A stretch of 48,203 nucleotides of DNA, taken from Epsilonproteobacteria bacterium UBA6211 (lineage in GTDB: Bacteria > Campylobacterota > Campylobacteria > Campylobacterales > Arcobacteraceae). Shown piece by piece: positions 23,026 through 32,575 of the stretch. The notes beneath the pieces were generated by a model. The model saw only the letters and a list, made by a program, of their open reading frames with translations, did no database searches and was not told the origin of the DNA. The DNA lies in the NCBI GenBank assembly GCA_002421845.1, contig DISL01000072.1, positions 1 through 48,203 of the forward strand, in the 5' to 3' direction. The position numbers were made by a program, and so were the translations under genes. Position 1 is the first letter of the stretch, and every line of letters begins with the position of its first letter.

Positions 23026-24732
23026 ATGAAATTTAGCAGAATGTTTATACCGACTACAAAAGAGACGCCAAAAGATGCATCATTGCCAAGTCATCAGTAT
23101 TTAGTACGTGGTGGATTTGTTAATCAAGTGGGTGCAGGGATATATAATTTTATGCCACTTGGTAAAATAGTATTAGAAAAGATAAGAAACCTTGTAAAAA
23201 GTGAACTTGACCATGCAGGATGTAACGAAGTTCAACTTGGGTTTGTAACACCGATAGAGTTATGGGAACAAAGTGGACGTGCCTCAAAAATGGGCTTAGA
23301 GATGCTTAGAATCAAAGATAGAAAAGGGGGTAATTTCGTACTTAGCCCTACAAACGAAGAGGCTATGGTAGAGCTTGTAAAAAACAGAGTTACAAGTTAC
23401 AAAGATTTACCTTTGAATCTATACCAAATAAATACGAAATTTAGAGATGAGGGAAGACCTAGATTTGGGCTTCTTAGAGGTAGAGAGTTTTTGATGAAAG
23501 ACGGATATTCTTTTCATGAGAGTGAAGAAGATATGATAAGAGAATTTCATCTTATGGAAGAAACCTATAAAAAAATATTTACAAGACTCGGACTTGATTT
23601 TAGGGTAGTTAAAGCAGATAGCGGTGCAATAGGCGGAAGCGGAAGTAAAGAGTTTCACGTACTTGCAAACAGCGGTGAAGATACCCTTGTAGTTTGTAAA
23701 AACTGTGATTATGCTGCAAATATTGAAGCAGCTTCTCGAAAACCTAAAGAGGTAAAAGTTAAAAGGGAAAAGACAAAAGAGAAGGTCTTGACTCCTGATG
23801 TGACATCTATAGAAGATGTGGCTAAGTTTTTGGATGTTGAGCCTAGTCAAACTATAAAAGCTGTTATTAAAAAAGCTATTTATGAAGATACGCAAAAGGT
23901 AGTAGTGTTTTTCGTAAGAGGAGATGATGAGCTTGAAGAGACAAAAGCTTCAAATGCCGTGGACGCCCTTGAGCTTATAGATGCTAGTGAAGAAGATATT
24001 AAAGCATCAGGTCTTGTTGCCGGATATGTCGGGCTATTTGATTTACCAAGAGATGTGCTTTTTGTTATAGATAATGAACTTAAAGATGAAGATAATCTTA
24101 TATGCGGAGCAAATGAGGAAAACTACCATTTAACAGGGATTAGTTTAAAAGATGTTGCAAATGCAAAATATGATGATTTGATAGTTGTTCAAGTAGGTGA
24201 TAAATGTACTTGTTGCGGTGGTGAATTAACCCATACAAAAGGGATAGAAGTAGGGCATATTTTCCAATTAGGTACTAAATATTCGGCATCTATGAATGCA
24301 AATTTCCTAGATAGAAACGGCAAAGCTCAACCTTTTATAATGGGAACTTACGGTATAGGAGTAAGTAGGCTTATATCTGCCGTGATAGAACAACACCATG
24401 ATGATAAGGGGATGATTTGGACGAAAGAGACAGCCCCTTTTACGGTAGATATTATCGTAAGTAATGCTAAAAACGAAGAAGAGATGAATTTCGCAAATCA
24501 TCTATATGACGCATTACATAAGTTTAAAATCGAGACTATACTCGATGATAGAATAGATGCAAGATACGGTTTTAAAATGGGGGATTTTGAACTTATAGGT
24601 TTCCCTTACGGTGTAATTGTAGGTAAGAAGTTAGCCGATGGAATAGTAGAAATCGTAGATAGAAAAACATTGGAAAAAATTGAAGTGCAAAAACATGAAG
24701 TAGTTGCTAAACTTATGGAGCTTATAGGGTAA
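23026..24732 (+). CDS. proS: Prolyl-tRNA synthetase (bacterial type with editing domain)
   Basis: A 568-residue class II synthetase. Motif 2-type sequences (NTKFRDEGRPRFGLLRGREFLMKDGYSFH), the INS editing domain inserted at about residues 240-400 (KAVIKKAIYEDTQKVVVFFVRGDDELEETK, LICGANEENYHLTG), and motif 3 (GTYGIGVSRLISAVIEQHHDDKGMIW) followed by the anticodon-binding domain (ETILDDRIDARYGFKMGDFELIGFPY) give the full bacterial architecture. The ribosome site AAGGAATG precedes the ATG. It overlaps fxsA by 1 nt. Confidence 0.96.
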   Translation: MKFSRMFIPTTKETPKDASLPSHQYLVRGGFVNQVGAGIYNFMPLGKIVLEKIRNLVKSELDHAGCNEVQLGFVTPIELWEQSGRASKMGLEMLRIKDRKGGNFVLSPTNEEAMVELVKNRVTSYKDLPLNLYQINTKFRDEGRPRFGLLRGREFLMKDGYSFHESEEDMIREFHLMEETYKKIFTRLGLDFRVVKADSGAIGGSGSKEFHVLANSGEDTLVVCKNCDYAANIEAASRKPKEVKVKREKTKEKVLTPDVTSIEDVAKFLDVEPSQTIKAVIKKAIYEDTQKVVVFFVRGDDELEETKASNAVDALELIDASEEDIKASGLVAGYVGLFDLPRDVLFVIDNELKDEDNLICGANEENYHLTGISLKDVANAKYDDLIVVQVGDKCTCCGGELTHTKGIEVGHIFQLGTKYSASMNANFLDRNGKAQPFIMGTYGIGVSRLISAVIEQHHDDKGMIWTKETAPFTVDIIVSNAKNEEEMNFANHLYDALHKFKIETILDDRIDARYGFKMGDFELIGFPYGVIVGKKLADGIVEIVDRKTLEKIEVQKHEVVAKLMELIG

Positions 24733-25166
24733 TGTTTTTAATATATTTTTTAATTTATCTGTTTTTAGAGGTTATGATTACTACGTCTATTGCCGGTAGT
24801 ATAGGAGGGCTTTGGACTTTTTTCGAGATTATAGCCAGTGCCGTTCTTGGGGTAATGATATTTAAAAATTTCAATATCTCTATTGCAGAAAATTTACAAA
24901 AAGTTTCCCGTGGGCAAATGGGGCAAGATGAGTTTATGAAACTTAATATTGCTTCACTATTGGGTGCTATTTTACTTATAATACCTGGGTTTTTTACAGA
25001 TATTATAGGTTTGCTTTTGCAGTTAAATATTATTGCTAAATTGGTTTTTAGTAAATTTATAGTAAAAGGTAATTCTAGTTTTTATTCACAAACACAAACA
25101 AAAAAAGGAGAAGACAATGTCATCGACGTTGAAATTATTGAGCATCACGACTCTATTAGCAAGTAG
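24732..25166 (+). CDS. fxsA: FxsA family membrane protein
   Basis: A 144-residue protein with three or four hydrophobic segments. The FxsA pattern is clear: FLEVMITTSIAGSIGGLWTFFEIIASAVLGV and RGQMGQDEFMKLNIASLLGAILLIIPGFFTDIIGLLLQ. E. coli FxsA relieves F-plasmid exclusion of phage T7 when overproduced; its physiological role is unclear. The last 50 nt overlap the following gene in another frame. Confidence 0.88.
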   Translation: MFLIYFLIYLFLEVMITTSIAGSIGGLWTFFEIIASAVLGVMIFKNFNISIAENLQKVSRGQMGQDEFMKLNIASLLGAILLIIPGFFTDIIGLLLQLNIIAKLVFSKFIVKGNSSFYSQTQTKKGEDNVIDVEIIEHHDSISK

Positions 25167-25944
25167 TCTGTTTGCAAACGCAAACGTAGATAAAATAGTT
25201 ACAGATTTTCAAACAAAAAGGATAAAAGCAAACCCTCAAGTCAAACTTGATAATTTATCTATTTTCGTTAAAAAAGAGTTAACTAACGGTTGGTATGGAT
25301 ATGTTTTTAATATCAAAGCAAATGTAAACGGTCAAGATATAGAGGCAAAAGACGTAATTTTTAGTGACGGTAAAATGATAACTCCCGAACTACTTGATAT
25401 TAACAACGGAAGAAGCTTCAAAGATGTACTAACTCCTAATATAACAAGTGAATATTATAACGATAAACATCTAATTTCAGGAAATAAAAATGCTAAAAAT
25501 AAGGTAGTTATATTTAGTGACCCACTTTGTGCATTTTGTATAGATTACATACCTGAAGTACTAAAAAAAGCAGAAAAAAACAAAGATATAGCAGTGTATT
25601 ATTACCATTTTCCACTTCTTAGAATCCACCCGGCAGCAGATGTAGTAACTCGTGCTATGATTGTTGCAAAAAACAAAGGTGTAAAAGAGGTAGAGAAAAA
25701 GATTTATGAAGCAAATTTATTAAATGAGATTTCTACAAAAGAGCCTGATGAAAACGTAATATTAAAAGCCGTAAATAAAGTGCTTAAAACATCTATAACA
25801 ATGGCTGATATAGAAGATAAAAAAGTTCTTGCAGAGGCTGATAAAGATATAGCGATGTCTGAAAATATGATGGTTCAAGGTACTCCTACACTTTATGTAA
25901 ACGGTCAGATGGATAGAACAAGACAACTTTTTGAAGGGTTATAA
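25117..25944 (+). CDS. Periplasmic thiol-disulfide protein, DsbC/DsbG-like
   Basis: A 275-residue protein with an N-terminal signal peptide (MSSTLKLLSITTLLASSLFANA). The N-terminal 110 residues resemble a DsbC-like dimerisation region. The C-terminal thioredoxin fold holds the active site C138-A-F-C141 (FSDPLCAFCIDYIPEVL) and a cis-proline loop (VQGTPTLYVNG). It probably isomerises or reduces disulfides in the periplasm, and the position before hemC could hint at cytochrome maturation (inference). The start at 25117 has a strong AAGGAG ribosome site 7 nt upstream, which forces a 50-nt overlap with fxsA. It overlaps hemC by 1 nt. Confidence 0.85.
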   Translation: MSSTLKLLSITTLLASSLFANANVDKIVTDFQTKRIKANPQVKLDNLSIFVKKELTNGWYGYVFNIKANVNGQDIEAKDVIFSDGKMITPELLDINNGRSFKDVLTPNITSEYYNDKHLISGNKNAKNKVVIFSDPLCAFCIDYIPEVLKKAEKNKDIAVYYYHFPLLRIHPAADVVTRAMIVAKNKGVKEVEKKIYEANLLNEISTKEPDENVILKAVNKVLKTSITMADIEDKKVLAEADKDIAMSENMMVQGTPTLYVNGQMDRTRQLFEGL

Positions 25945-26903
25945 TGGATAAATTGGTAATAACGACAAGGGCTAGTGCATTGGCACTTTGGCAAGCGTAT
26001 TTTGTAAGAGATGAGATTAAAAAACACTATCCTTCTATGCAAATTGAACTCCTTGAAATCACAAGTAAAGGGGACAAGATACTTGATAGACCTTTGGCAC
26101 TGATAGGCGGCAAAGGGCATTTTACAAAAGAGCTTGAAGATGAAATGCTAAGCGGTAACGCACATTTGGCGGTACATAGCCTAAAAGACGTACCGTCATT
26201 TATCCCTGAAGGGTTAGAACTTGTCGCTATTACAAAAAGAGCAGATCAAAGCGATATATTTTTATCACACAAATACAAATCTCTTGATGAGCTTCCAAGC
26301 GGTGCTGTAGTAGGTACTACGAGTCTAAGAAGAAGGATGCAACTTCTATCCACAAGACCTGATTTGAAAGTAAAAGATTTAAGAGGAAACGTAAATACAA
26401 GACTTAGAAAGCTTAGTGAGGGTGAATATGACGCTATTATTTTGGCATATATAGGACTTGCTAGACTTGATTTGATAAAAGACGTACCGTACTCTCAAAA
26501 ACTTCCCCTTGATATGATGATACCACCTATGGGACAAGCAAGTCTTGGTATAGAGATAGTATCAAATAATCCAAAGCTTAGAGAAATAGCAGCTATTTTG
26601 AATGATGAAGATAGTTTTTTATGTGCTAAATTGGAAAGGGATTTCGTATCCGTTATAGGTGCAGGGTGTTCTGCTCCTGTTGCCGTTAATGCAACTATAG
26701 ACGGCGATAGAGTAAATATAGTGAGTATGATAGGTTTTAGTGATGGTACGAATATCTTAAAACACTCCATAAATAGTGCAAGAAAAGATTGTATAGATTT
26801 AGGTACGCAACTTGCAAATGAGATGATAAAAATGGGTGCTTTAGAGCTTTTACAAAAAGCAGAAAGTGTATCTTTCAAAGACACCAGACCTGATAGGATG
26901 TAA
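25944..26903 (+). CDS. hemC: Hydroxymethylbilane synthase (porphobilinogen deaminase)
   Basis: A 319-residue enzyme polymerising four porphobilinogens. Visible are TTRASALALWQAYFVRDEI, GKGHFTKELEDEML, LAVHSLKDVPSFIPEGL, TTSLRRRMQLLSTRPDLKVKDLRGNVNTRLRKL, PPMGQASLGIE, and the dipyrromethane-attachment cysteine C242 in GAGCSAPVAV. It belongs to the same transcription unit as hemA and proS, matching the hemA-proS-fxsA-hemC order that I recall from Campylobacter, with the DsbC-like gene as an insertion. Confidence 0.96.
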   Translation: MDKLVITTRASALALWQAYFVRDEIKKHYPSMQIELLEITSKGDKILDRPLALIGGKGHFTKELEDEMLSGNAHLAVHSLKDVPSFIPEGLELVAITKRADQSDIFLSHKYKSLDELPSGAVVGTTSLRRRMQLLSTRPDLKVKDLRGNVNTRLRKLSEGEYDAIILAYIGLARLDLIKDVPYSQKLPLDMMIPPMGQASLGIEIVSNNPKLREIAAILNDEDSFLCAKLERDFVSVIGAGCSAPVAVNATIDGDRVNIVSMIGFSDGTNILKHSINSARKDCIDLGTQLANEMIKMGALELLQKAESVSFKDTRPDRM

Positions 26904-26908
26904 TTGTT

Positions 26909-27646
26909 ATGAAAAAATTTGTTTTATCTTTTGTGTTATTTATTGGGGTGACAACGCTAGTTGCAGATAACAACACGACTCTTGATGAATTTGAAACGGA
27001 ATTTGAGAATTCTTATGTGGAGATTTATGACCCATTTAGCGGATATAATAAAGCTATGACATCGTTTAACGATTCTTTTTATAGAAATATTGCATTTCCG
27101 GTAGCAAGAGGGTATAAAAATGTCGTTCCAAAACCTGCAAGAACGGGTATTTCAAATTTCTTTGATAACCTTTTTTACCCTATAAGATTGGTAAATAATC
27201 TGTTACAGTTTAAATTCAAGAACTCTTTGGATGAAACAAATAGATTTTTGTTAAATTCTACATTCGGTCTTTTGGGATTTATTGATGTGGCACAAGATAA
27301 ATTTAATATAGAACCAAAAAACGAAGATTTGGGGCAGACTCTTGGATATTGGGGAATAGGTAGCGGTCCACATATAGTTTTACCGATACTCGGTTCTTCG
27401 AATCTAAGAGATGTTGTAGGTCTTGTGGGTGATTCTTATGCAAATCCTATAGCAGCAAATAGTTATGAAGAGATTAGAATAACGGACGATGCTATGGAAT
27501 CTGTGGGACTAAAATTATTTCAAACAACCAATGACTTATCCCATAATCCTGATATTTACGATATTGCAACAAAAGATAGTATAAATTTATATATTTTACT
27601 AAGAGATTCTTATGAACAAAGAAGAAATAAACTTATAAAGGAATAA
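26909..27646 (+). CDS. mlaA: MlaA (VacJ) outer-membrane lipid-asymmetry protein
   Basis: A 245-residue MlaA family protein: YDPFSGYNKAMTSFNDSFYRNIAFPVARGYKNVVPKPARTGISNFF, then LFYPIRLVNNLLQFKF, RFLLNSTFGLLGFIDVAQ and DLGQTLGYWGIGSGPHIVLPILGSSNLRD are diagnostic. E. coli MlaA is a lipoprotein; here the signal peptide (MKKFVLSFVLFIGVTTLVADN) has no cysteine, so it is probably not lipidated. It lies 4 nt before mlaC and 5 nt after hemC. Confidence 0.92.
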   Translation: MKKFVLSFVLFIGVTTLVADNNTTLDEFETEFENSYVEIYDPFSGYNKAMTSFNDSFYRNIAFPVARGYKNVVPKPARTGISNFFDNLFYPIRLVNNLLQFKFKNSLDETNRFLLNSTFGLLGFIDVAQDKFNIEPKNEDLGQTLGYWGIGSGPHIVLPILGSSNLRDVVGLVGDSYANPIAANSYEEIRITDDAMESVGLKLFQTTNDLSHNPDIYDIATKDSINLYILLRDSYEQRRNKLIKE

Positions 27647-27650
27647 TTAA

Positions 27651-28205
27651 ATGAGATTGATTTTTGCTCTATTTTTGACGTTTGGCTTTTTATTTGCATT
27701 ACCTGAAAATAAGATAGAAAGTGATATGAAAGTTAGGCTAAATAACGTTGAAGCGGTACTAAAAGATAAAGCTTTGACGAAAGAAGATAAAAGAAAAAAA
27801 CTTTTTAATATGCTTGATGATATTTTTGATTTTGAGATTATGGCTAAGATTTCGTTGGGAAGACCTTACAATACCCTTTCAAAAGCACAGCAAGATGAGT
27901 TTGTAAAAAACTTTGTAGTGAAACTAAAAAATTCTTATCTTGACAAAATAGATTTATACAACGGTCAAAAACTTCAAGTAGATAGTTTGACTAAAGTTAA
28001 AGATGATAGAATAAATCTTAATACGCAAATTAACGGTCAAAACGAAAAGTATGATATTATCTATAAATTTTATCCAAAAGATAAAGAGTGGCTTATATAT
28101 GATATAGATATTATCGGTGTTAGTATCGTTCAAACTTACAGAAAACAATTCGGCGAATTTTTGGCTACAAAAAGTGTAAATGAGCTATTAGAAAGTCTAA
28201 AATAA
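27651..28205 (+). CDS. mlaC: MlaC periplasmic phospholipid-binding protein
   Basis: A 184-residue Ttg2D/MlaC family protein with a signal peptide (MRLIFALFLTFGFLFA), then an NTF2-like fold with FDFEIMAKISLGRPYNTLSKAQQDEFVKNF, NGQNEKYDIIYKFYPKDKEWLIYDIDIIGVSIVQTYRKQFGEFL. It should shuttle phospholipids between MlaA and an inner-membrane machine. The next gene, 4 nt downstream, is an RND protein rather than the MlaFEDB ABC transporter. Confidence 0.92.
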   Translation: MRLIFALFLTFGFLFALPENKIESDMKVRLNNVEAVLKDKALTKEDKRKKLFNMLDDIFDFEIMAKISLGRPYNTLSKAQQDEFVKNFVVKLKNSYLDKIDLYNGQKLQVDSLTKVKDDRINLNTQINGQNEKYDIIYKFYPKDKEWLIYDIDIIGVSIVQTYRKQFGEFLATKSVNELLESLK

Positions 28206-28209
28206 AACC

Positions 28210-30678
28210 ATGAAAAACTTCTATAAATATACCGTTTTTAAATTTCCCGTTTTAACGATAATTTTATCGGCTATATTTATAGTTTTTATATCCTCTTACT
28301 CTTCCAAACTTGAAATAGACGCATCTTCTCAAACTTTGCTTTTGGAAAATGACGATGATTTGAATTATTTTAGAGAGGTTAGCAAAAAGTTCGGAACAAG
28401 CGACATCATAATGATGACTTTCAAACCAAACTATGATTTGCTAGATGATAGAAGCCTACAACAAATAGATGATATAACAAAAGAGATAGAACAACTTCCA
28501 TTAGTAAAAAACGTAACAAATATCTTAAATGTTCCACTTTTTGAAAGTCCCGTTATGGAACTTGCCGATTTGGTAAATGATGTACGTACCCTTAAAACTC
28601 CTGATATTGATAAAAATCTTGTAAGAGAGGAGTTTAAAAATAGCCCTATTTACAAAGGTGCATTGGTAAGTAAGGATTTGAGTACCACGGCACTTATAAT
28701 AAATCTTAAAAAAGATGAAAAATATCTTGAAATATTAAATAGTAGAAATGAGCTTCTTTTTAAAGAAAATAGAACAAAAGAAGAAGATATAAAGTTAGCC
28801 CAAATAGAAAAAGAGTTTAAAGAGCATAGGGATGAAGTAAGGGAAAAAGAAGCGAAGAATATCCAAGATTTGAGAGATATAATCTCCAAATACGAAAATG
28901 ACTCTCAGATTTTTATAGGCGGTGCTAGTATGATTGCTAGTGACGTTATAGGATTTATCAAAAACGATTTGGCTGTTTACGGTATAGGTTTGGTTCTTAT
29001 TTTTATAGTTGTGTTATGGATTATATTTAGAGAAGTGAGATGGATAATACTCCCTCTTGGTATGTGTTTGATAGCCGTAGTGGTAAGTACCGGATTGCTT
29101 GGTTATTTTGGATGGGAAGTGACTGTACTATCTTCAAATTTTATAGCGTTGCAGTTGATACTTACTATTTCTATAGTTTTACATTTGGTTGTAAGATATA
29201 GGGAGTTGGTACTAAAATATCCGATTGCTAGTCAATATAAGCTTTTGATGAATACAATGTTGTCAAAACTCAATCCATCCGTGTTTGCCGTTTTAACTAC
29301 TATGGTCGGTTTTGCATCTTTGGTATTATCGAATATTAAGCCCGTAATAGATTTGGGTTGGATGATAAGTAGTTCTATTTTGGTATCTTTGGTATTGTCT
29401 TTTATACTATTTCCTGCAGTTATGTTGCTTTTTGGTAGGTCCAAACCCAATACTACCTTTGAAGAGCATTTTACCCTTACAAAACATTGTGCATTGATAG
29501 TTATGAGTTATCCTAGATATATTTATGCTACCGTGGTTTTTATAGCTATCGTATCTTTTGTCGGTATCTCTAAAGTGGATGTTGAAAATAGTTTTATTAA
29601 CTATTTCAAAAAATCTACCGATATTTATCAAGGTATGGAAGTTATTGATAGGGATTTGGGCGGTACTACCCCTCTTGATGTTATTATCAAATTCAAAGAT
29701 TTACCAAAACCTCAAGAAACAGTACAAATAGAAGATGAATTTAGTGAATTTGAAGATGAGTTTGCAAGTAGCGGTGATGAGGAACAATACTGGTTTACCC
29801 CTGAAAAAATGGAACTTCTGATGAAAGTTCATAATTACTTAGAGGGTATTTCCCATATAGGTAGTGTCCAATCCTTTGCTACGATGCTAAAAGTAGGGCG
29901 TACGTTGAATAACGGGAATGACTTAGATAGCCTTAAACTGGCACTTATTTATACAAAGTTGCCTTCACAATATAGGGATGTGATAGTAACTCCTTATATA
30001 AATATCGAAGAAAACGAGGTAAGGTTTTTTACACGGGTTATTGACTCTGACGATACTCTTAAAAGAGATAAACTTATCAAGCAGATGTATGAAGATTTGG
30101 CACACATTATACCTGCAGAAACTGCTGAATTTAGGGTTTCTAATCTAATGGTTTTATATAACAATATGCTTCAATCTTTGTTTGATTCACAGATTAAAAC
30201 CATAGGATTTGTTATAGGTGTGATATTTTTGATGTTTATTTTCCTATTTAGAAATTTTACGGTGGCATTTATAGCAATTTTCGTAAATGTCGTACCTATA
30301 GGTATCGTATTTGCTATTATGGGAATTTTCAATATCCCTCTTGATATTATGACTATCACCATAGCGGCTATTTCCATCGGTATAGGTGTTGATGATACCA
30401 TACATTATATCCATAGGTTTAAAGAAGAGCTGAAAATCGACCATGATTATACACAAGCTATGATACGCTCCCATAGAAGTATAGGGTTTGCCATGTATTA
30501 TACTACCGTTGTGGTGGTAGCAGGTTTTTCTATTTTGGTGTTGTCTAACCTAGTACCGACTATCTATTTTGGATTATTGACCGTTCTTGTAATGGCAACA
30601 ATGCTAACATCAGCTTTGATATTGCTTCCAAGAATGTTGATTTCTTTGAAACCTTACGGACAAAAATACACACACTAA
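28210..30678 (+). CDS. RND/MMPL-family transporter next to mlaAC
   Basis: An 822-residue protein with about 12 membrane segments in two halves. TM1 is near residues 13-31, a large periplasmic loop follows, then a five-TM block at 255-410; the second half has TM7 near 438, another periplasmic loop, and a block at 655-810. The second block holds the conserved GVDDTIHYIHRF motif. The pattern resembles the MMPL/HpnN-like RND group that moves lipids. It forms an apparent operon with mlaA and mlaC (4-nt gaps), and I recall the same trio in C. jejuni (Cj1371-Cj1373). A direct role in phospholipid trafficking is inferred from the context. Confidence 0.87.
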   Translation: MKNFYKYTVFKFPVLTIILSAIFIVFISSYSSKLEIDASSQTLLLENDDDLNYFREVSKKFGTSDIIMMTFKPNYDLLDDRSLQQIDDITKEIEQLPLVKNVTNILNVPLFESPVMELADLVNDVRTLKTPDIDKNLVREEFKNSPIYKGALVSKDLSTTALIINLKKDEKYLEILNSRNELLFKENRTKEEDIKLAQIEKEFKEHRDEVREKEAKNIQDLRDIISKYENDSQIFIGGASMIASDVIGFIKNDLAVYGIGLVLIFIVVLWIIFREVRWIILPLGMCLIAVVVSTGLLGYFGWEVTVLSSNFIALQLILTISIVLHLVVRYRELVLKYPIASQYKLLMNTMLSKLNPSVFAVLTTMVGFASLVLSNIKPVIDLGWMISSSILVSLVLSFILFPAVMLLFGRSKPNTTFEEHFTLTKHCALIVMSYPRYIYATVVFIAIVSFVGISKVDVENSFINYFKKSTDIYQGMEVIDRDLGGTTPLDVIIKFKDLPKPQETVQIEDEFSEFEDEFASSGDEEQYWFTPEKMELLMKVHNYLEGISHIGSVQSFATMLKVGRTLNNGNDLDSLKLALIYTKLPSQYRDVIVTPYINIEENEVRFFTRVIDSDDTLKRDKLIKQMYEDLAHIIPAETAEFRVSNLMVLYNNMLQSLFDSQIKTIGFVIGVIFLMFIFLFRNFTVAFIAIFVNVVPIGIVFAIMGIFNIPLDIMTITIAAISIGIGVDDTIHYIHRFKEELKIDHDYTQAMIRSHRSIGFAMYYTTVVVVAGFSILVLSNLVPTIYFGLLTVLVMATMLTSALILLPRMLISLKPYGQKYTH

Positions 30679-30743
30679 AAAATTTTTAATTAAAAAGATA
30701 ATTTTTTATATTTTTCTAAGTTATTTTATACTAATGTATCGTT

Positions 30744-31283
30744 ATGAATACATTAATTAAAATTAGAACTTTTATAGACTCTATTTCAAAGGGTTTGGGT
30801 TATGTGAGTGCTTTTTTGGTTGTGGCACTTGCTTTGTTGATACTTTTTAACGTGGTATCAAGGTATGCTTTTAGCTCGTCTGCTATTTATATGCAAGAGT
30901 TGGAATGGCATTTATTTTCTATTATTTTTATGTTGGGACTTGGTTATACTCTTTATCATGATGGTCATGTGAGGGTTGATATACTATATGAAAAATTTAG
31001 TCCTACTCTTCAATCAATCATCAATATTATAGGTGTTTTGATATTTTTAATCCCTTTAAGTATAGTTATCATATACACTTCAATAGAGCCTGTTATATAT
31101 GCTTACGATATAAATGAAGGTAGCCCTGACCCTGGAGGATTGCCATATAGATTTATTATCAAATCCCTTATTCCTTTGGCATTTTGTTTTCTTATATTGT
31201 CTTCGGTGAGCTTTGTTATAAAAAATATCGAAGTGATAGCACTTAATAAAAAACAAAAACACAAAAAAGAGGATATGCTATGA
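30744..31283 (+). CDS. dctQ: TRAP transporter small membrane subunit
   Basis: A 179-residue four-helix DctQ-type protein: FLVVALALLILFNVVSRYAF, MQELEWHLFSIIFMLGLGYTLYHDGHVRVDILYE (the EL.W...F conserved region), and two more C-terminal membrane segments. It pairs with the large DctM subunit downstream (4-nt overlap). No Shine-Dalgarno is visible; a TATACT -10-like box (30727-30732) sits 11 nt before the ATG, so the message may have a very short leader. Confidence 0.9.
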   Translation: MNTLIKIRTFIDSISKGLGYVSAFLVVALALLILFNVVSRYAFSSSAIYMQELEWHLFSIIFMLGLGYTLYHDGHVRVDILYEKFSPTLQSIINIIGVLIFLIPLSIVIIYTSIEPVIYAYDINEGSPDPGGLPYRFIIKSLIPLAFCFLILSSVSFVIKNIEVIALNKKQKHKKEDML

Positions 31284-32554
31284 TAGGTATTGCACTTTTT
31301 ATTGTAGCTATGTTGCTACTCTTTTTTGGTTTCCCTGTGGCATTTACCTTTGGTGGGGTCGCTTTGATATTCGGTCTTTTTATAGATGGACTTGATATGT
31401 TTTCTATGATGAGTTTCCGTATTACTTCTATTATGACAAATACTACTTTGATAGCTATACCGATGTTTATTTTTATGGGTATAGTCCTTGAAAAAGCTGG
31501 ACTAGCAAACAAGCTTTTAGTTTCTATGGGGTCTTTGTTTGGAAGACTTAGGGGTGGACTTGCATTATCTACTATTTTGGTAGGTATGCTTCTTGCGGCA
31601 ACGACCGGTGTGGTTGGAGCTAGTGTGGTGGCTATGGGGATTATATCATTGCCTGTTATGCTTAAATACAATTACGACAAAGCATTTGCTTGTGGTGTAG
31701 TATGTACTAGCGGTACTTTGGGGCAGATTATCCCACCTTCTATTATATTGATTATTTTGGGTGATGTTATGCAAGTACCTGTTGGTGACCTTTTCAAAGC
31801 TGCAATAGTACCCGGTGTAATGCTTGTGTTAGCATATTTGGCTTATATAGTGGTATTTGCAATGATAAAAGGTGAGAAAGCACCTAGTATAGGTGACAAG
31901 CCTACAAAAGCACAAGTAATAGAGGCTTTAAAAGCAGTAATTCCGCCTATGGCACTTATTTTATTCGTATTGGGGTCAATTTTTGCAGGTATTGCAACAC
32001 CTACGGAGTCTTCATCTATAGGTGCCGTTGGTGCTGTTATGTTAGCTTTGATGTACAAAAAGCTGACGCTAGATATAATAAAAGGGGCAGCCCTACAAAC
32101 AGTAAAAATCACATCTATGGTATTTGCTATCCTTATAGGAGCAACTGCTTTTAGTATGGTGTTTACATATACCGGCGGAGATATGATAGTAGAAGAATTT
32201 ATGACTGCTCTTCCTGCAGGTGAATACGGCTTTTTGATAGCTAGTATGTTGATTGTTTTTTTCCTTGGGTTTTTCTTGGATTTTGTGGAGATTTGTTTTA
32301 TCGTAGTTCCTATTTTGGGTGCTATAGCTTTGAACCTTGGGGTTGATCCGGTTTGGTTTGCCATACTTATAGCCGTCAATCTTCAAACATCATTTCTTAC
32401 ACCTCCATTTGGGTTTAGTTTGTTTTATCTCAAAGGGGTAGTGCCTGATGGTGTAAGAACCGTTGATATTTATAAAGGGGTAGTTCCTTTTATCGTGATA
32501 CAACTTTTGATTTTAGGGATAGTATTGGCGTTTCCTAATATTTTGATAGGGTAA
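31280..32554 (+). CDS. dctM: TRAP transporter large membrane subunit
   Basis: A 424-residue DctM-type permease with about 12 membrane segments, with signatures GVALIFGLFIDGLDMFS, LIAIPMFIFMGIVLEKAGLA, GVVGASVVAMGIISLP, CTSGTLGQIIPPSIILIILGD, GIATPTESSSIGAVGAVML and LQTSFLTPPFGFSLFYLKG. It couples substrate uptake to ion gradients. The high TA/ATPTE content is typical of the family. It is followed by dctP 21 nt downstream. Confidence 0.94.
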   Translation: MIGIALFIVAMLLLFFGFPVAFTFGGVALIFGLFIDGLDMFSMMSFRITSIMTNTTLIAIPMFIFMGIVLEKAGLANKLLVSMGSLFGRLRGGLALSTILVGMLLAATTGVVGASVVAMGIISLPVMLKYNYDKAFACGVVCTSGTLGQIIPPSIILIILGDVMQVPVGDLFKAAIVPGVMLVLAYLAYIVVFAMIKGEKAPSIGDKPTKAQVIEALKAVIPPMALILFVLGSIFAGIATPTESSSIGAVGAVMLALMYKKLTLDIIKGAALQTVKITSMVFAILIGATAFSMVFTYTGGDMIVEEFMTALPAGEYGFLIASMLIVFFLGFFLDFVEICFIVVPILGAIALNLGVDPVWFAILIAVNLQTSFLTPPFGFSLFYLKGVVPDGVRTVDIYKGVVPFIVIQLLILGIVLAFPNILIG

Positions 32555-32575
32555 TATATTTTAAAAGGAGAATAG

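Noticed and set aside
23419..23895. 158-codon minus-strand frame opposite proS
   Set aside because: It is antisense to the conserved synthetase core; the Phe/Ser/Tyr-rich composition is that of a reverse-strand artefact.
31243..32379. Long minus-strand open frames opposite the TRAP permease gene
   Set aside because: They are antisense shadows of dctM, with low-complexity Ile/Pro/Thr composition and no family motif.
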